Positions 54,501 through 64,000 of a DNA stretch of 64,000 nt are shown in pieces (positions within the stretch are counted from its first letter, which is position 1; the number at the start of each line of letters is the position of its first letter). The stretch is taken from NCBI GenBank assembly GCA_037954325.1, contig JBBMNZ010000001.1:15869258-15933257 (forward strand), written 5' to 3'. The DNA is from Fistularia commersonii. Taxonomy: Eukaryota > Chordata > Actinopteri > Syngnathiformes > Fistulariidae. Below the pieces are notes generated by a model. The model was not told the DNA's origin, ran no database searches, and was given only the letters and a program-made list of their open reading frames with translations. A program made the position numbers and the translations under genes.

Positions 54501-55920
54501 TTACGACTTGCTGAATTTTCTGGTGATTTTCAGCTTTTGAAGAGAATTCTCATATCATTTCTGTTTGCCATGGTTATGGATAGAAGTTGGAAGCTTTTTT
54601 TGAAATTTTGCAATTCTGCTGATCTCATGTAACTTTGTTCAGTGTATATGTAGATTTTAGGTTGTTTTTGATTGTGTTTCATTGTGGAAAAATTGTTTTA
54701 TGAGTTCAGAGGTTGTATTTTGTAAGTCGTAAGTGGTTCTACAAGGCTCTGGCCAAATATTTTCTCAATGTTGATGGTGGACATTAAAGTTACAACTGAA
54801 TGTTTAAATAACATCATGGTAAATTATTTTAACAGCGTCCATGAAAAATACAACCGTGGCATCAGCGTACAATGGAATAGGTTCACAGTGACAGGAAGTG
54901 AGAGTTTTTACACCCAAAACTCACAAAAAAACATTCATTGATGTGTTTTTTTTTTAAACGATTTCAGGATTTAAAAAAAGTTAATAATGAAATTATTGAA
55001 AATGAGTTTACATTATTGTTTTCATTTGGACAAAAAGGATATGAAAAAACCCTTTTTATTTGATTTAGGAAAAGGACAAAAGAAAAATATATCAAGGTAA
55101 TAAAAAAAATATTTATATACATGTATACAAACATGCATATATACATATATATGTATGTAATACGTCTTTTAATGAAAATGAAAATTCAGTTTTAAGATTC
55201 TATAATTATATACAAATGTCACGTGTTCTTTATCTCGCACACACTTGCAGTAAATTGTTTTTGTATTTTTGTCATCATTAACTAGCCAAGTCTGCTCCAC
55301 AACTTTCCTCCCAGTCAGTGCAGAGGAGCATTACGTCAAAGATTAACTTCACAGACATTCCTGTATGGTTGTGTGTGTATTTATGTAAATCACAACACAT
55401 AACTTTAATATTTTGACATATTCACTTGTTATTAGATGCATATAAATATTCAATGTAATAAATATCTTGATAAATATACAATCAGTTATATATCAATCAC
55501 TTCCTATTCAACTGAAGAAATAGGAAATAAAGATTGAATAGAAATGAATTTAAAAAGGGTAAATTGAAATGGGGTTTGAAAATGAAAAAAACAAAATAAT
55601 TTACAGTAAATATCATAAAACTACAATCAATGGCAAAGAATTATTGATGGGATTTGTTTTTATTGTAGTGATCAATAACTATAAGTCACCAAAAAAAAAT
55701 CAAAAATGAACAATTTTAAAAATCAAGAGTTAAATTCCTAAAACAAACCAACAATAATTCATCAGATAAATCAACAATGAGTAGCTTATATTACAATGTT
55801 AAAAAAAAGGAAAATAAATTGAAGATACCAACAATGAATAATAACAACACAAATCTACAACAAAATATAGGAAATTATTATACATTTACGAATAACAACA
55901 AATAACTTACTATAAAATCA
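54501..55920. other. AT-rich intergenic sequence
   Basis: Very A/T-rich; no gene or repeat family recognised. Confidence 0.5.
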
Positions 55921-55924
55921 ATTT

Positions 55925-56155
55925 TTCTTATTTTACTTTTGGCTTTTCCTCTGCAACAAGGTCGCAACACAGAATCAAGCACGTCCACCAAACCCTATAC
56001 TCTGTTGCCTCTTCTGTCACGCCAACTCACTTCATGGTCTCTTTCACTACATCCATAAATCTTCTCTTCTGTATTCCTCCAGATCTCCTGTCTAGGAGTT
56101 TAACCTCTGCATTCTCTATTCACCATATTCACCATCCCTCCTCTGTACATGTCGA
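55925..56155 (-). mobile_element. LINE family A 3' fragment, minus strand
   Basis: The complement matches the LINE 3' end (cttttggcttttcctctgca; actacatccataaatcttct; ccctcctctgtacatg). About 230 bases, highly diverged. Confidence 0.78.
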
Positions 56156-56394
56156 ATATCATAACAAAATTAATTATCAAGAAATCATCATTACAAATTA
56201 AAAATCAAATCAAGAAAACAATTTTTTTAAATCAATGACAAAAAACTCAAAAGATAAATGACCAAAAATGTCAGATAAAACACTTCACATTTCAAGTTTT
56301 AGCTTAAAAATCAACAAAACAATTACTTAATTCAGAATAAAGTATTAAAAATGATTAGTTTAATATCAATAATTGAATAAGTTGGCTCAACAAG

Positions 56395-56810
56395 CTAGTG
56401 AGAAAAGCCCACTTGGTGGTGGGACTGAACCTGAACCATCTCCAGTTGGTGGTAGTGGGAAGTACGAAGGACAAACTGGGAGCAATCCTGGACAGTCCAT
56501 CCCACCCCCTGCACGATGAGCTGTGGCTGATGGGCAATTTTTTCAGTCAACGGTTCATCCTACCTTGGTGCAGAACAGACGCTCCTTTTTGCCCACGGCC
56601 ATCAGACTGTTTAACAGCTGTCTGGATAGCACACAACCCTAACCGGCCGGAGGTGCTCACCTTGCGCATTCACCTGTCATGCCTTCACTGTTGTCTTATA
56701 TTTATGGTATTTGAATTTCCCTCATGGGGGATCGATAAAGTTTATCTTATCTTATGGTATGGTATGGTATGGTATCGTGTCGTATGGTATCGTGTGGTAT
56801 CTTATCTTAT
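56395..56810 (+). mobile_element. CR1/L2/Rex1-like LINE 3' end with TATCT/TATGG tail
   Basis: Contains gacagtccatcccaccccct and cacggccatcagactgttta, the 3' region common to fish CR1/L2-type LINEs. It ends in gataaagtttatcttatctt followed by a degenerate pentanucleotide tail (TATGG/TATCG/TATCT) typical of their short-repeat 3' ends. Confidence 0.75.
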
Positions 56811-57254
56811 TAAAAAGGCCAAAACGTAAAAAAGTATAAACCAGCAATGCATTAATTAGAAAATTATCAATTGTATAAAAATATACTAACATATATATAT
56901 ATCCTATAAGTTTTATAAAAATAAAAATAAAAAGTCCCCTAAAACAAAATCTCCTACTTAAATAAAAAGAATTACATTAATTGTTATATGTTTATGAACA
57001 GTGAATATTGAAAAATTGGCAATAAATCAATTAAAAAAAATGCAACAAAAATATCAAAGTATTAAGAAAAATGAAACTGCTGTTTAAAAAAAGGCGCAAC
57101 ATTTGTTTCATTGTCATAAAAAAATGATCAAAAAGATAAAAAAACTGATCAGTCTTTCATCATAAAACATGTAACGAGAACAAATATAAAAAAGATGGAA
57201 GAAATAACAAAATATTGAAAAATGAAGAATTATTAAAATAATTCACTTTGCTAA
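56811..57254. other. AT-rich intergenic sequence
   Basis: No recognised content. Confidence 0.5.
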
Positions 57255-57505
57255 ATAAAAAAGCGGCGCAGTAGTTAGCATTTTGGCCTCACAGCTCGAA
57301 GGACCCCAGTTCGATTACGACAAGGGGACCTTTCTGTGCGGAGTTTGCATGTTCTCTGCGTGGGTTTTCCCCAGGTCCTCCGGTTTCCTCCCACAGTCCA
57401 AAAACATGCAGCAGGTTAAATCGGAAAATTGCATCAGTGAATGTTACCAGTCTTTGTATGTGGCCCTGTGATTGACTGGCGTCCAGGGTGTACCCTGCTC
57501 ACAGA
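57255..57505 (+). repeat. dispersed teleost tRNA-like repeat, copy 4
   Basis: Head ggcgcagtagttagcatttt with an A-box-like region, B-box-like AGTTCGATTAC, then gtttgcatgttctctgcgtg, tcccacagtccaaaaacatg and ggccctgtgattgactggcg. Confidence 0.8.
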
Positions 57506-58009
57506 ATTTTTTGTTTTATACTCGAGTTGATAAAAACCAATAATAAATTATTTAAGAATTCAAATACTTTAATAAATAGAATTTTTTCCTTAAAATTGAA
57601 CAATTACATGAACAAAACAAAACCTGAAAAGCATTTAAAACAGATTTTTAAATTGGTAAACCAATCACAAGAATTGATCTCAAAATAATATATAGATTTA
57701 CGGTAATTCGTAAATACATAAAACCCAAAATAAATTTCTTAAAATTCACATTCAATTTTTGTGAATGAAATTTAACCAACTTCAGCCTTTTATGATTTAA
57801 ACGTTCCCAGAAAATCATCAGTGTTTAAAAAAAAAAAAATTAAATGAGATGAGTAAAAAAAATTTACATATTGAAACTGAATTATTGCCAACAAAATTTA
57901 ACCTTAATTCATTAGAAATGTATGATGCCGTCCTGTAAAATGACTAATGCAGAAGTTTAAAATGTCCAGAGGCTTTTACTTTAAAATTCAGCAAGAATTA
58001 CCTCAGTGT

Positions 58010-58730
58010 ACAAGAAAAACAAGGAAATGATGCTAAGATGAAAGGCCAATGATGTCATTGAATCCAGACCAGCTGACTGTATTGATTTTTTGAAAGTGAT
58101 CAGCTTCTGCCTGATGTGTTGTATTTTATTTTGATGGTTTCCTGTCAAGAGTGCGGGCTCGTTGAAGGAGCCGCTTTCCTTCCTGTGAAGAAAAGGAGCT
58201 CCTCTTCCTTGCGGCGTCAGAAAGTCTCTGGGTCGTAAACGATCCTCCACCGGAAACAAAGACTCACCTGTTTCCTTCCAGAGCCGCCCAACACACCACT
58301 GCTCCGCTCCCGTCGGGGGGGGGGGGGTCATGCCACTAACAGGTACCCCAACACACTTCCCACCGAACCTCCTCCTTAGGAGAGGGGGAAGGGAGGGGCA
58401 GACAGAGCAGCCTGGAGGAGCCGGGGGTCCGGTGTCTGTTAATGTGAGATACAACTAATTAGTCCATTATCCCCCCTCCCCATAAACTGGAGCCACTCAA
58501 AGCTCATTCATTATTTATCACAGAGAGGGGGGGCTTGTTCAACATATCAAGATAAGTTTCAAACACAAGCACACAGTTTAGGCGGTTCACTTGCTATCAA
58601 TGATATGATTATTGAGCGATTATTACAATGTTATTCGCACGGCAGCTGTTTGATCAAAGTGGTTTGAACGGATGAATTGTTTTCATGACGCCGCCTTCGA
58701 TGATTTTTGTTTACATTCAGAAAAAAAAGT
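58010..58730. promoter_or_regulatory. candidate conserved noncoding block, foxg1 flank
   Basis: Some 700 bases of non-repetitive, balanced sequence in an AT-rich desert. Strings include caactaattagtccattatc, cttgttcaacatatcaagat, gctgtttgatcaaagtggtt and tgatttttgtttacattcag (FOX-like TGTTTAC). A run of about 10 Gs lies near 58315. Open frames (for example minus strand 57981-58454) lack protein-like features. The best enhancer candidate in the window by eye. Confidence 0.4.
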
Positions 58731-58819
58731 AATTCAGGAACAAAAATGAATCAGCGGGATAATTATTTACATTAACAGTAGGCATCAAAATATGGGAGAC
58801 ACTCGGCTTGAACCCTGCC

Positions 58820-59640
58820 CTTTATGACTGTTTTCTGGACTTTGTGACGGACAGACCATGGTTATCAAGATAGTTAATAGGACTTCAGCCAACACCATCA
58901 CAAACCCGGGCACTCCTCAAGGATGTGTCCTCGGCCCCGTCCTCTACGCCCAGTTCACCCACGGCAGAGTTAAGCTCGCTGACAACAGTGAGATAGGACA
59001 CGTCGGAGATGTGGGACACGATGAAGGTGGCCAGTCTGGTGTCACAGTATGAGGTGTCTGGTGTCGCAACAACCTCACCCTCAATATGGGCGAGATAAGA
59101 GAGATGATAGTTGACATGAGGAAGGCGACTTTACCTCATTGGCCACTGTTCATCAAGAGTGTGAAGAAAAGAGCAGCTTTAAATACCCGGTGTCCACATC
59201 AACGAGGACTTCACCTTGTAACTCAACACAACACGGCTGGTTAAGAGTGTTTGAGAGCGGCTGTACTTTCTGAGGAGGCTGAGGAAGTTGCCTAAGATCC
59301 TCAGCAAATTCTACAGCTGCATTGTTTTTTTTAATCTATTTTTATTTCTCCTTTATTTAACCAGGAAAGTCCCATTGAGATTAAAAACCTCTTTTCCAAG
59401 GGAGTCCTGGCCAATTGTAAACTTTGACCCGCTGCATCACGGTGTGGCACAGCTGCATCACCGCTTTGGACCGCAAACACCTGCAGCGAGACCCCAGAGA
59501 AGATCTTCAGGACTCCACTGTCCTCTCTATGGAGCATCTATCACCACAGCGTCCACAGGAGAGAAGCCTCCACCCTTAAGGACCACACCCCCACACAGCA
59601 TGGATGGTTCGAACCACTAACCTGCACACAAGTGCAGAAT
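58820..59640 (+). mobile_element. CR1/L2/Rex1-like LINE RT 3' portion with nested repeat
   Basis: Plus-strand relic. NPGTPQGCVLGPVLYAQFTH at about 58903 is the RT motif before the palm; then agctcgctgacaac (decayed ADDT region); then ttctgaggaggctgaggaag and tctacagctgcattg of the 3' region. About 90 bases of another repeat (59322-59410) split this last block, which resumes as gctgcatcacggtgtggcac. Many frame breaks. Confidence 0.8.
59322..59410 (+). repeat. short interspersed repeat nested in LINE
   Basis: Inserted block containing ttatttaaccaggaaagtcc, cattgagattaaaaacctct and caagggagtcctggcc. It interrupts the LINE sequence tctacagctgcatt / gctgcatcacggtg. The family is not named with certainty. 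Confidence 0.6.
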
Positions 59641-59646
59641 CTAGAA

Positions 59647-60132
59647 CAGGGATGGGCAAACCTTTTGGCTCAGGGGCCACACTGACTTTTGAAATTTGAC
59701 AGATGGCCGGGTCAGCACAAGATACAATACATATTAATACGCATATGCATTTGTTAACATTACACATCAAACTCGTCTGACATTTGTCTGAACGTTGTCT
59801 TTGCTTTGAAAATGAAACCAGCTGATGCTCTGACGTTTGCTTGCATTTCATGCACAAACTGATTTTTCCCTTGTAGGTTCACGTCAAGCTCATTCACGTG
59901 TGTCAGTATGTCCACAGTAAAGGCTAAATCACCAAACCAATCTGTGTCATACAGCTCGGTAAAATTCCCAAGTAGCTCCAAAAATGGAATAATCTCCTGC
60001 AGGAGTTTCCACATTCACTGATCCAATAATTCAATCATTCACATCAAGTTTGAATTCTGTTCCAATCTTTGGCGGGCCGGACTAAAAAGACCAATGGGCC
60101 GGATGTGGCCCGCGCGCCGTAGTTTGCCCCTG
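59647..60132 (-). mobile_element. hAT transposon relic with 8-bp target duplication
   Basis: Ends CAGGGATGGGCAAAC and the complement of GTAGTTTGCCCCTG. Flanks atctagaa and atccagaa match at 7 of 8 positions. On the minus strand, 59760-60014 encodes a transposase piece with WFGDLAFTVDILTHVNELDV and NLQGKNQFVHEMQ, typical of hAT transposases of the type domesticated in GTF2IRD2 and FAM200 proteins. Internally deleted and non-autonomous. Confidence 0.88.
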
Positions 60133-60550
60133 ATCCAGAACCTCAAGAACAAAATTCCATGATTTTTTTTAAAAGTCTGACCTGCCCAGAAATGGAAAAA
60201 CCCTGAAAAGAAACTGATGATCAGAAACACAGAAACAAATAAAACGAATTAATCGAATATGACTAAGATTCACGAGTGACACTAAATGCTGGTTCAAACC
60301 CACCAAAATACAGAACGTGTGTATCGCCGCGTTTCTTTATGATAACCGAGCATCACTGACATCCTCACCCATTCTATTAGGGTTCCTGGAGTTCTTTTAG
60401 GGTTCATTCTGACCGTGTGCAGGAACACATACACAAATGGTGAAACTGAGAACTTTTTGTAAACAGAAAAAAACAAAAAAAAACAAAACAGGTTTTGAGA
60501 GTTCAATATCATAAAAACAGTTCTTCCTGATTGATACTATTGTTTCTTCT
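60133..60550. other. intergenic sequence without recognised content
   Basis: No gene or repeat recognised. Confidence 0.5.
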
Positions 60551-60574
60551 GTGTGTGTGTGTGCGCGCGCGTTT

Positions 60575-60607
<33 letters not shown>
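60551..60607 (+). repeat. (GT)n/(GC)n microsatellite
   Basis: GT units with a central CGCGCGCG interruption. Confidence 0.95.
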
Positions 60608-61274
60608 GGTGTGTATCTTAGCTCGGTGCGACTTTTCCCAACAGTGTCTCAGAGTTTACAGACACAAAGACGAATCCCGGAGCTCCTGCAGCCTCCTGGG
60701 CCTCTGACTGTAACTCTGTCAGCGACTGCGTGCGTGTGTGTGTGTGTGCATGTGTGTGTGAGAAAGAGAGATCAGGGGAATTCAACAAATCTCTGACAAT
60801 CTGTCACTGTTTATCTCTTTGTTTAACCTCCTTCCTTCACCAATTTATTTCTGCTCTCTGCTCATTATAAATAAAGTTTTTTCTTTTCCGGGTCACAACA
60901 TGATCAGAAAATCCTGATTGATAGATACGAAGGTGAGTAGTGTCTTCAAGGGCGGCTTCTGGGTAACAAGAACAAATTCCAAATGCCAAATCCTTCAAAA
61001 TCAGAAGCAGGAAAAAAATCAAATGTAGATCGAAAAATATTGGTGATAAAGAGGCAAAGAGTAGAGCCTCTTTTGAGAACTGATCAGTTAATGGATATTC
61101 AATGATCCTCAATCAGAACAAGGCCACTTATATCGAAGATCAGGTCCCCTGAAAGATCAGTTAAAGAAATATAAAGAGTTTAAAACAAGAGGAAGAAAAA
61201 ACATTTCAGAGGAACAGAAAAAGTTGGAGGAAACAATATCGATGTGTCTGCTTCTGTATCTGTCTCTTTTGATC

Positions 61275-61278
<4 letters not shown>

Positions 61279-61329
<51 letters not shown>
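61279..61329 (+). repeat. (GT)n microsatellite
   Basis: About 25 GT units. Confidence 0.97.
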
Positions 61330-61333
<4 letters not shown>

Positions 61334-61602
61334 TTGTCCATTTGCGTGAGCAGTCACACCTCCACAGCCTCAATACCCTGAGCACCATATTACATGTTGC
61401 GACTGATGTTTGTGTGAGCTCGTGAATTTTCACGCCCCCCCCGAGCTAGTTTTTTCTTGTTCTCTGCCATTGTTCGTCCTTTGCTGTTTCCCATGATGCC
61501 TGTGTGTGCATGTGCATGTGCATGTGTGTTTAGACAACGTGCTATTGTCATGATCAGAGAATAGGATCCAGACAACAAACTGCTGGTGTGTTTGCATCTG
61601 TA

Positions 61603-61717
<115 letters not shown>

Positions 61718-62039
61718 ACCTGCTACACTATGTAAAGAATAATTCTGTGATGTTTCTTAGTTAATGTTTCATTATGTCAGACAGGCCATGGGTGCATCAT
61801 CGTACTGACATTAAACTAATCAATTAACTTCATTTGATCTAATCAGAAATTTGTCTAAAGAGGCCTGACTACAATACTTAGATATTGATTTTGGTTTCAG
61901 TGTAAGTGATGCGGAGAAAATGATAAGATGCAATAGAACACTATCGGCAATAAATTGAATCAAAGCAAACTGGAAAGACATTCAGTGAAGTCACGGAAAA
62001 AAAATTTTGCAAAAAAAAAAAAAAAAAAATCCCTGAACA

Positions 62040-62600
62040 TCTTCAGCATCTTCTTGACACTTGTTTTGAAAAGTCACAGGAAATTAATTGAGACTCTGGA
62101 AAATATCAAACCAAAGTTAGCAGAAAAAATATCGCTGGGTACCAATTGGCCACATTTAAGAGGGAACCTGTCTCCCTGGAGTAAAATGCCGGGGAATGAA
62201 GAGGAGTCTGGTTACAGGATGAAGATTAGTGATTTATTTTCCTCCAATAAGACGAGTGTCTTTATTCTTCGCAGTAAATAAAGACAGGAGGGGAAAAAAA
62301 TAATCTTGTAATATTTCACCGGAGAAACATTAATTGTTCTCACAGGCGTAGTGGCCGCAGAGCACAGCGGTGGCGACAATGCCACCACGGCGTGCGGGTC
62401 GATGGCAGTGGGGGGAGCAGGGGTATTTTCATCGTGCAATCGATGCCTCGCAGCAGAAAATGGAGCTTATTAAACAGCAGGAGAGAGAAGGAGTCGCTTT
62501 CCGCCAATCAAACGCTCGCTTGCCCATCTCCACGGCAACCATCTCCAGGCCCGATGGCTGGCGGGCGGAGGGATGAGATGGGGTTGCCGGGTGTGGATGC
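62040..62600. promoter_or_regulatory. candidate conserved noncoding block, foxg1 flank
   Basis: Balanced, non-repetitive sequence with ggtaccaattggccacattt, tttattttcctccaataaga, catcgtgcaatcgatgcctc, gagcttattaaacagcagga and cgccaatcaaacgctcgctt. No open frame looks like protein. Enhancer role inferred from composition and proximity to foxg1. Confidence 0.35.
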
Positions 62601-63516
62601 ACATGTGCACATACACGCTCACACACCTGACACAATATTCAAAGTTATTAACCTTATTATAAGATTTTGCTGATTTTCATATAGTTTCTGATACTTTTTC
62701 CATGAATGATTTGGAAACTGGTTATTTTCTGGGGGAGGTAATTCGCACACAATGTTTGTGTACAAATTAAAAAGAGAACTTTGACTCCTGATGGAAATAC
62801 CGGAAGAAGCTTTGTTGAAAGAAGAGGTGGAGGAGGAAGACGGGGAAGGATAAAAGGAAGAGGTGGACCAAAAAGAAGAGGAGCAGAGTGAAGGAAAGGA
62901 GGAACCCTTGGAAGACGGGAAGGACAGGAGGAAGTGGAATAAGGGATTGATAAACAATAGTTGAGGGAGACAAGAAGCCAATATTATGAGCCGTGGTGAT
63001 AAGAGAGACAGAAGAAGGCCTCACACCATTAGACAGATTCAGGAAGGGAATTTATAAAGCAACTTTACAACAGGAAGTGACTCAACAGTTTATTTTCCTC
63101 GGAAAAACATGTTTTTTTTATTATTATGAAAACTCGCTGCTTCCTGTTATTACTTAAAGGGAAACGAAAGATCTTTGAAACCAATCAAAGTTCATTTCCC
63201 ACAGTAGAGTTCAATCAACTGAGATTTATGCACACACTCACACACTCACACGCACACACGGTTGGACAGAAAGGAAACCAGAGGATGGTTGAACAGCAAA
63301 TAGTGTGCGCTTCTTTATCTATGTTTGTGTGTACAAACAAGTAAGTATGTACAAACTACTGCATGTTTGTGTTTTGATGTATGTATGTGTCTTTCAGTCT
63401 TAATTAAATCGTATTTTCCGAGGCAATATTGAACTGAGTCTGCAGATCCAGTAGATACAGTTGCCTTGGTTACTGATCTAGTACATCTGCAAACATACAC
63501 GAGTGTGCGTGCTCTC

Positions 63517-63520
<4 letters not shown>
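62601..63520. other. intergenic sequence
   Basis: Includes a purine-rich stretch at 62810-62950. No gene recognised. Confidence 0.5.

Positions 63521-63522
<2 letters not shown>

Positions 63523-63608
<86 letters not shown>
63523..63608 (+). repeat. (CA)n microsatellite
   Basis: About 42 uninterrupted CA units. Confidence 0.98.
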
Positions 63609-63609
<1 letters not shown>

Positions 63610-64000
63610 AGTGTGGAAACATGACAGCTGGCGACCCTGGTGTCTATTGCCCATCAGATTCTGATTCTTAGACTGAGTAAAGGGAACGTCATAATGGTGA
63701 TGTCACCTGTCCTTCTGTCCTGCCACTGTCACTGTAGGTGATCTCTAGACCTGGATGTGAGACTGTGGGTCACCATGGCAACAATGCATTGTGCAATGGA
63801 ACACTGATGGCCTGGTCAGGTCCTGGTTTCGTTCTCCACTAAATCAGGGTTCTGGAACAGAAACAGGATGGAGCATAAAACCACTTCTCATTGATTCAAA
63901 CACATCTGACACTGTCAATTATTTTATTCATCATCTACACTGCTCACAGGGCCAGGGGCAGAGCCAATCAAAGACAAGAGAAGGGCAGGTTAACCAAGAT
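63609..64000. other. intergenic sequence to window end
   Basis: Balanced composition; no recognised gene or repeat. Confidence 0.5.

Noticed and set aside
57981..58454. 157-aa minus-strand ORF
   Set aside because: Low-complexity, passes through a poly(G) run, no domain. The region looks regulatory rather than coding.

Overview
The window is ray-finned (teleost) fish genomic DNA. It has intron-split vertebrate genes and long microsatellites. It is also full of transposon debris typical of fish: APE-type LINEs, CR1/L2/Rex1-like LINEs, Tc1/mariner, pogo-like, hAT, PIF/Harbinger, Ty3/gypsy and tRNA-like SINEs. The species cannot be read from the sequence; a percomorph is plausible.

Layout. (1) Positions 1-31475 hold the 3' part of a giant beta-spectrin gene on the + strand, called sptbn5 (beta-V / beta-heavy spectrin). 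I could place 48 coding exons. Every junction keeps phase, giving about 7.36 kb of open coding sequence (about 2,450 codons). This encodes 18 complete spectrin repeats and a final partial repeat, a Ser/Pro-rich linker in one large exon, a PH domain over four small exons, and a short tail ending in TGA at 31473-31475. The actin-binding CH domains and the first repeats lie upstream of the window. The introns are heavily invaded by transposons, several nested. (2) Positions 31476-42200 are intergenic: a LINE split by a hAT transposon with imperfect target duplications, a pogo-like element, CA microsatellites, and a CpG-rich stretch near 41.3-41.65 kb. (3) Positions 42230-44420 are a CpG island carrying the single-exon forkhead gene foxg1 (42999-44384, 461 aa, + strand), the telencephalic transcription factor. 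(4) Positions 44385-64000 are a gene-poor flank. It has the foxg1 3' UTR, AT-rich DNA, microsatellites, LINE, SINE and hAT relics, and several non-repetitive blocks rich in homeodomain-like motifs that are candidate foxg1 enhancers.

The two genes have no obvious functional link: one is a membrane-skeleton protein, the other a forebrain repressor. Human SPTBN5 and FOXG1 are on different chromosomes (15q and 14q), so their adjacency here is a synteny point worth testing. I found no clearly new biological system. The strongest unusual feature is a PH-domain exon of the spectrin gene flanked within a few bases by complementary (GT)n and (AC)n tracts, with the GT tract standing where the polypyrimidine tract should be.
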